In this document: positions 22,247-26,485 of the stretch, in pieces
How positions within the stretch are numbered: position 1 is the stretch's first letter
Layout of the letters: every line of letters starts with the position of its first letter
Source: Clostridium sp. CAG:510
GTDB lineage: Bacteria; Bacillota; Clostridia; Lachnospirales; Lachnospiraceae
Assembly: GCA_000434615.1 (NCBI GenBank)
Contig: FR880786.1
Span: 1 to 26,485 of the forward strand
Reading direction: 5' to 3'
DNA length: 26,485 nt
Position numbers and translations under genes: made by a program
Notes under the pieces: model-generated
What the model was told of the DNA's origin: nothing
Database searches by the model: none
What the model saw: the letters and a program-made list of their open reading frames with translations, nothing else

Positions 22247-23794
22247 CTAAAGTGTATTACCTGTATCCTCCGGCAGGAATTCCGTATCATCGGTTTCTTC
22301 CTCTTCCGGCAGTAAATCCGGCAAATCTTCCGTATCCGTTGCCGGTTCTTCTTTGATATCCACGGTTCCGCCGTTAATCAGCGTGTCCAGCATTCTGGTG
22401 TATTCCACCTTGTTGTCGCAGAACGCAATACCTCTTACGCCCTCTTCGTCCAGTCCGTAATTTTCCAGCAGAATGGTAAGTACTTCCCGGTAGAGCTTTA
22501 ACATTTCACCGTCTGCACCGCAGGCAAGCGCTTCTTCCTGTGTTTCCTCGTACTCCTCCACTGCCTGCATAAGGCTGTCCAGAGCGTACAGATTTTCTCC
22601 GTCTTCCACATATTTGTCATAGTCGCTTATCTTTTTCTGCATGCGCAGCACCATATTGGAAAAGTTAAACAACTGCTGTTCTCTTTCCGTGAGATTCTGT
22701 CCGTACAGAATTTCATAACAGGTCAGATAGTCCTGATTTTCAAATGCCGTCACGGCATTTTTCTTGGCATAACCGGGCGCCACATAGGAAATGCTCAAAT
22801 ACAGCACGGCAAAAACTGCCGCTGAGAAAAGACATACCAGAATGATGTTTTTCTTTGTATATCCTTTGGATGCTTTCTCTTCCTGCTCGGGTACTTCCGG
22901 CTTTTCCTTCTTCTTTTTGGAAGCTTTTTTCGCCTTGCCCTTGCCTTTTCCTTTTCCTTTTTCCGGCTTTCCGTCTTCCTCTTCGTCGCCGTCTTCTACG
23001 TTTCCGGCTTTTGCGTTCTTTTTCGCTCCCTTGCCCTTGGCAGGCTTGTCCTTTTTCTTCTTTTCTTTCTTCTTTTTCTTGTCCTGCTCCGCCGTCTTGT
23101 CTTCTTTATCCAGTTCCGCTAAGACTTCTTCGTTTTCGTCCTTCTGCGGCTCCTCTTCGGGAGTGGCCTCCTCTGTAAAAAATGCCAGCAGACGTTTGAA
23201 GAATCCCGGCTTTTTCTCTTTCTTATCCGATTTGTCCTGCAGCAGTTCATCAATATCCGCAGGGTCCATTTCCATAACGCCCTCGCCCGTGGATGCTTCC
23301 GTTTCCTGTCCGGCTGTCGGCTTCTCTCCATAGGAAATTTCTGTTGGAATTTCATTTTCCTCGGTCAGCCTCTGCATCTCCTGCAATTCTTTTTCCATAT
23401 CTTCCGGCAAAGTGAGCATTTCCGATGCGGACTCCGACTGCTTTCCCGGAGCCTCATCCGTCAGATTATCCGCATTGTCGGATGTTCCGGTTCCTACTCC
23501 GAACGCATCGCCGCCATCCGGTCCTGTTGTTTCCGGCATGAAAACCGGGCTATCCTCCGGTGTCGTCTCCTCCGGTGCGGAAACCGGGCTGTCCTCCGGC
23601 TCTTCGGAAAGGGACTCCGGCTCTTCTCCATTGGCTATTTTTTCGGCAGCATCAAACAGCGCCGTAATTTCTTCCGGGGTAAGAGAACCGCCCGCATTTT
23701 CTTCCTTAGCCGGTTTTAGATCGGCTTCCGGTGCTGCGGACGCATTATTCATGTTTTTTAATAAATTATCCAGATATTCTTCATTCATATTCAT
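22247..23794 (-). CDS. Single-span membrane protein with a long charged disordered tail
   Basis: A 515-residue protein I do not recognise. Residues 1-190 are acidic and Pro/Ser/Thr-rich with a short internal repeat (E-D-S-P-V twice); ~190-310 is strongly basic with K/E runs and G-K-G-K-G-K-G-K; one membrane segment follows at about 318-338; the rest (~340-480) is a helical domain outside or inside the membrane, ending in an acidic tail. With no signal peptide, the long tail is probably cytoplasmic and the helical domain extracellular. ATG follows GGGAG at 7 nt. It sits directly before hisH, which shares its mRNA. The Lys-rich part could contact nucleic acid or ribosomes, but nothing proves it. 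Confidence 0.7.
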   Translation of the reverse strand: MNMNEEYLDNLLKNMNNASAAPEADLKPAKEENAGGSLTPEEITALFDAAEKIANGEEPESLSEEPEDSPVSAPEETTPEDSPVFMPETTGPDGGDAFGVGTGTSDNADNLTDEAPGKQSESASEMLTLPEDMEKELQEMQRLTEENEIPTEISYGEKPTAGQETEASTGEGVMEMDPADIDELLQDKSDKKEKKPGFFKRLLAFFTEEATPEEEPQKDENEEVLAELDKEDKTAEQDKKKKKEKKKKDKPAKGKGAKKNAKAGNVEDGDEEEDGKPEKGKGKGKGKAKKASKKKKEKPEVPEQEEKASKGYTKKNIILVCLFSAAVFAVLYLSISYVAPGYAKKNAVTAFENQDYLTCYEILYGQNLTEREQQLFNFSNMVLRMQKKISDYDKYVEDGENLYALDSLMQAVEEYEETQEEALACGADGEMLKLYREVLTILLENYGLDEEGVRGIAFCDNKVEYTRMLDTLINGGTVDIKEEPATDTEDLPDLLPEEEETDDTEFLPEDTGNTL

Positions 23795-23845
23795 GAGAAT
23801 TCTCCCTTAAGACTTGTCACCTGTTAAAAAAACAAGGTAAGTGTA

Positions 23846-24625
23846 TCACATTTTTTCCAACTCTTCCATAGCATAAACCGCATTTTTTTGAATTCCTGTG
23901 CCTCTTTCGGCAAGTCCTGCGGGAATTTGGTATAAATATTCATGAATTCGTATAAAATCCGATTTCAGATTTAACTCGGCTATCTTTTCGTAGCGGATGC
24001 GGATAGTGTTTAAGTTGCGCATACCGGCACCCAGTTCCAGAATACAGAGCTTTTTGTTCAGGGTTCCCTGCAGCCATTTTAAGTAGCGGTCCCAGTTTTC
24101 TTTATAATTCGGCTCTTCAAAATGCTCCGCATAAAGAGTATTAAATTCACATGGCTGACAGGTTTTTAAGCTGACAGGTGCTTTCAAATCCCGAAAACTC
24201 TTCTCTCCCCTGACGCAGGCTTCAATTTCCCGGTACAGAGCAATTTTTTCGTTTTCCTCCGGCTCCCCTGTAAAATGCCGCCAGTTGCCGCAGAACTCTG
24301 CCATGCGGTCCGGCTTTAATTCCTGCTCGGAAAGGAGACCGTCCATGCAGTAGGACAAAATAAAATAATTTTTACCCTGAAGCAGACTGGTCAGCCCCTC
24401 ATAAGCCTTTTTAAGACGGGTATCTTCTTTTAAGAATAAGTAATTCACATAGGGAACCACCCACTGGGCTCCCGCCTCGGCTATTTTTCCGCAGATTTCT
24501 GCGTAATTTTCCTTTTCCTGTAAAAACGCCTCATCCTCAAATTCTTCTCCGATGCCCACCAGAACCATGTCGGCTGCCTGTATTTTTTCCTTTATTTCCA
24601 TTAAGCTGTTTGCTTCCGCGCTCAT
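23846..24625 (-). CDS. Degenerate Sir2-like protein
   Basis: A 259-residue soluble protein with faint likeness to sirtuin-type NAD-binding proteins. A-D-M-V-L-V-G-I-G near residue 18 resembles the first NAD loop (usually G-A-G-A-S), the T-L-Y-A-E-H-F-E-E-P-N-Y and following region matches the late part of bacterial Sir2-like proteins, and L-C-I-L-E-L-G-A-G-M-R-N near 195 is where sirtuins have L-x-L-G-x-G-x-x-T/P. The catalytic His and the zinc Cys-x2-Cys pair are not evident; only C-Q-P-C near 157 is present. It is likely inactive as a deacylase or has another role. The ATG has GGAAGGA 10 nt upstream. It opens the run that leads to hisHF. Confidence 0.45.
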   Translation of the reverse strand: MSAEANSLMEIKEKIQAADMVLVGIGEEFEDEAFLQEKENYAEICGKIAEAGAQWVVPYVNYLFLKEDTRLKKAYEGLTSLLQGKNYFILSYCMDGLLSEQELKPDRMAEFCGNWRHFTGEPEENEKIALYREIEACVRGEKSFRDLKAPVSLKTCQPCEFNTLYAEHFEEPNYKENWDRYLKWLQGTLNKKLCILELGAGMRNLNTIRIRYEKIAELNLKSDFIRIHEYLYQIPAGLAERGTGIQKNAVYAMEELEKM

Positions 24626-24673
24626 ACTATCTGTTTCCTTCCGTACTCTGTAAATTTTTCACGCATAAGAAAG

Positions 24674-24728
24674 AATCCTGCTTTGGAGGATTTCCTGATA
24701 CAGCAAGAGAGCCGGGATAACTCCCGGC
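24674..24728 (-). terminator. Two terminator-like hairpins after cheV
   Basis: GCCGGGA-TAAC-TCCCGGC (24711-24728) is a strong 7 bp stem with a weak T tail on the minus strand. A second stem, AATCCT with AGGATT (24674-24692), is followed by CTTTCTT. Together they probably separate cheV from the next operon. Confidence 0.55.
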
Positions 24729-24741
24729 CCTGTTGCCATTT

Positions 24742-25635
24742 TTATTTCTTTAATAAGAGGCCATCCAGCACTTCTACCAGTTTCGCGATTTCCGGTTTGG
24801 AAAGCTGGGCATCCACGCCAAGCTGCTCACCCTTGGCACGCATTTCATCATTTACAATGGATGAGAAAATAACAACCGGGATATCCTTGGTTTCGTCATT
24901 TTCCTTAATCAGCTTCGTCAGATGATAGCCGTCCATCTGCGGCATTTCAATATCGGTAATCAGGCACTGTACTTCTTCTTTCAGTTTACCCTTCTGGAGT
25001 GCATCGGTAATCACATCGTATGCCTCCTGTCCGTTTGACGTATGGATAAGATGCACATAACCGGCTTTATGTAAGGCATCCACAATCAGCTTGTTCAACA
25101 ACTGGGAATCCTCTGCAATCAGAATGGGCACATCGCAGCGCTCTCTGTGTCCCAGTTCTGCAAGCTGCTCGGAACGAAGTCCGGTTTCCGGGTTAATATC
25201 TGCAACAATCTTTTCAAAATCCAGAATAACAATCAGCTTGTCTTTAATTTTTATAACACCGAGTGCGGAACTGTCCGATGCAATGGTGGCATCCGGCTTG
25301 ATGATTTCCGTCCAGGACAGGCGGTGAATCCCTACAACGTTGTCCACATGGAACGCAATGTCCAGCTTGTTGAAGTTGGTGACGATGAACAATCCTCCCG
25401 CTTCAGAAACACCCATCTGCAGGCAGTTCTTCAAATCAATCGCCGTAATCATCTTGTCACGCGGCATAAAAATACCTTCTATGCTGGGATGTGCATTGGG
25501 AATGGGCGTCACCGGCTGGTAATTGATAATCTCCGTTACTTTTGCCACGTTGATGCCGTAGGAATTGCCCGCTACGGTAAATTCCAGGATTTCCAATTCA
25601 TTTGTCCCGTTTTCCAATAAGATTTTTGTATCCAT
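24742..25635 (-). CDS. cheV: Chemotaxis protein CheV (CheW-receiver fusion)
   Basis: Couples chemoreceptors to CheA and tunes adaptation. The 297 residues split into a CheW-like domain (~12-160; E-I-L-E-F-T-V start, P-I-P-N-A-H-P, typical of CheV) and a receiver domain (~172-295). Receiver residues are all present: acidic pair in I-A-E-D-S, phospho-acceptor Asp in I-T-D-I-E-M-P-Q-M-D-G near 235, F-S-S, and Lys in L-S-K-P-E near 280. The organism is therefore probably motile. ATG has GAGG and AGG elements just upstream. It appears to be a single-gene unit. Divergent from the HAD gene. Confidence 0.95.
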   Translation of the reverse strand: MDTKILLENGTNELEILEFTVAGNSYGINVAKVTEIINYQPVTPIPNAHPSIEGIFMPRDKMITAIDLKNCLQMGVSEAGGLFIVTNFNKLDIAFHVDNVVGIHRLSWTEIIKPDATIASDSSALGVIKIKDKLIVILDFEKIVADINPETGLRSEQLAELGHRERCDVPILIAEDSQLLNKLIVDALHKAGYVHLIHTSNGQEAYDVITDALQKGKLKEEVQCLITDIEMPQMDGYHLTKLIKENDETKDIPVVIFSSIVNDEMRAKGEQLGVDAQLSKPEIAKLVEVLDGLLLKK

Positions 25636-25689
25636 CCTTCTACCTCACATAATCTTCTGTTTTATACCTGTTCAAAAAACTATAGGTAA

Positions 25690-25718
25690 AGTATATCATA
25701 AAAAGTACGTTTTGAACA
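25690..25718 (-). promoter_or_regulatory. Possible promoter of cheV
   Basis: Minus-strand TATACT (25690-25695) is a good -10; the -35 (TGTTCA, 25713-25718, 17 bp spacer) is poor. It leaves a 54 nt leader. I looked for a sigma-D type element in this direction and did not see one. Confidence 0.4.
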
Positions 25719-25759
25719 CACTAATTTTTCTGCTTTTATCAAAACCTTTTATATATTTT

Positions 25760-25788
25760 TTGACTTTTATGCCCGATAAATTTATAAT
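25760..25788 (+). promoter_or_regulatory. Promoter of the HAD phosphatase gene
   Basis: TTGACT (25760-25765), 17 bp spacer, TATAAT (25783-25788), close to ideal. Only 6 bp separate the -10 from the ATG, so transcription should begin at or next to the start codon. Confidence 0.7.
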
Positions 25789-25794
25789 ACAGAT

Positions 25795-26485
25795 ATGAAA
25801 AAAATTATCTTTTTTGACATTGACGGAACACTCACAAAAGAAACCGACGGCACCATTCCGGAAAGCTGCATTTCTGCCATTCGCAAAGCCAGAAAGCGCG
25901 GACATCTGATGTATATCAATACCGGACGCTGCTTTCAGAATGTGGAGCCCCGTTTTCAGGAAATCGGATTTGACGGCATCGTCTGCGGATGTGGGACAAA
26001 CCTGTACAGCGGCGGAAAGGAGCTGCTTTACGTCTCCCAGACACATACTCTCACCATGGAAATTCTGCGTGCGGCCAGACAGGCGGATGTAGACATTGCT
26101 TTTGAATCCAAATACGAGGTATGCTTCGATACTTCCCGGCCCATCCGGCACCCTGAGGCGGCGGAGCTTTTCCAATCCTTCCGGGACGTACACCACTATC
26201 CCATGCGGACGGACCTTACCGAAGAGGATTTTTTCTGCGACAAATTTGTAGTCTGGTATCAGGATGAGTCCCAGCTTGCCGCTTTCCGCGCCGTTTCGGA
26301 TGCGTACTTTGACTGTATCGACAGGGGCGGCACCTTCCGGGAATTTGTTCCAAAGGGCTACTCCAAAGCTACCGGTATTGCCCGCATCGTCGCCCACCAC
26401 GGCATTTCCATGGAAAATACCTTTGCCATCGGTGACAGTAACAACGACCTTCCCATGCTGACGGCGGTTCACACAGCCATAGCCA
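25795..26485 (+). CDS. HAD-superfamily phosphatase, Cof type (partial)
   Basis: The first 230 residues of a Cof-type HAD hydrolase, cut by the right edge of the window. Motif I is F-F-D-I-D-G-T-L (residues 6-13) with nucleophile Asp 8 and Asp 10. T-G-R near residue 44 is motif II, a Lys in V-P-K-G-Y-S-K near 190 is motif III, and I-G-D-S-N-N-D near 215-221 is motif IV. The segment between is the C2 cap typical of sugar or nucleotide phosphate phosphatases. Substrate unknown. No Shine-Dalgarno precedes the ATG and the promoter abuts it, so the mRNA is probably leaderless. Divergent from cheV. Confidence 0.88.
   Translation, partial: MKKIIFFDIDGTLTKETDGTIPESCISAIRKARKRGHLMYINTGRCFQNVEPRFQEIGFDGIVCGCGTNLYSGGKELLYVSQTHTLTMEILRAARQADVDIAFESKYEVCFDTSRPIRHPEAAELFQSFRDVHHYPMRTDLTEEDFFCDKFVVWYQDESQLAAFRAVSDAYFDCIDRGGTFREFVPKGYSKATGIARIVAHHGISMENTFAIGDSNNDLPMLTAVHTAIA

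Noticed and set aside
22791..23333. Ser/Phe-rich plus-strand frame
   Set aside because: Mirror of the Lys/Glu-rich coding sequence of the membrane protein on minus.
25696..26472. A 258-codon minus-strand reading frame at the right edge
   Set aside because: It is antisense to the HAD gene, whose plus-strand translation has all HAD motifs; the minus translation has none.

Overview
The window looks like chromosomal DNA from a mid-GC Clostridia bacterium, most likely a gut Lachnospiraceae. This rests on the mix of protein types (CheV, a long FtsA-like ATPase with an acidic linker, a LysA with a divergent C-terminal motif, clostridial-type PolA and HAD proteins), Gram-positive ribosome binding sites (AGGAGG, AAGGAG) and frequent GTG/TTG starts. 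Genus is not resolved. Almost everything is on the minus strand; only a split chromate transporter (15221-16434) and a partial HAD phosphatase at the right edge (25795 onward) are on plus.

Layout, read in minus-strand transcription order from the right. 25635-24742 is cheV, followed by two terminator-like hairpins. 24625-18134 is a tightly spaced run: a degenerate Sir2-like protein, a membrane protein with a long charged disordered tail, hisH-hisF, ung, lysA and a broken DUF554 membrane gene, ending at a strong terminator. 18060-17590 is gene-free and holds two degenerate tandem-repeat arrays (32 bp and 52 bp periods). Next come tRNA-Leu(CAA) with its own promoter and terminator, then an AT-rich GIY-YIG nuclease gene that looks acquired. 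15064-8336 carries an orphan zinc-finger anti-sigma factor, polA, coaE, an FtsA-like ATPase and a WalJ-type metallo-hydrolase, ending at a terminator. 8247-7639 is a methyltransferase. 7464-4442 is a probable metal-regulated operon (LCM-family methyltransferase, PF00756-type esterase, a gene remnant, a membrane-anchored lipase) behind a promoter overlapped by a DtxR/IdeR-like box. 4302-227 carries a GNAT acetyltransferase, a U32-like protein, a small membrane protein, an esterase, an SseB-domain protein and an alpha/beta hydrolase.

The most unusual feature is a recurring layout rather than one gene: degenerate short tandem repeats that start at, or just after, the 3' ends of minus-strand genes. 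Three of them (GNAT gene, polA, hisF) are imperfect copies of the last 28-36 bp of the coding sequence, with the stop codon retained in the echo. Two others (36-224 and 17595-17886) are arrays of inverted-repeat units with unrelated sequences but the same 52 bp period, about five helical turns. The unit of the left array also resembles a stretch inside the neighbouring hydrolase gene. I know of no described element that matches this set; whether it is a mechanism or just local replication slippage cannot be decided from one window.
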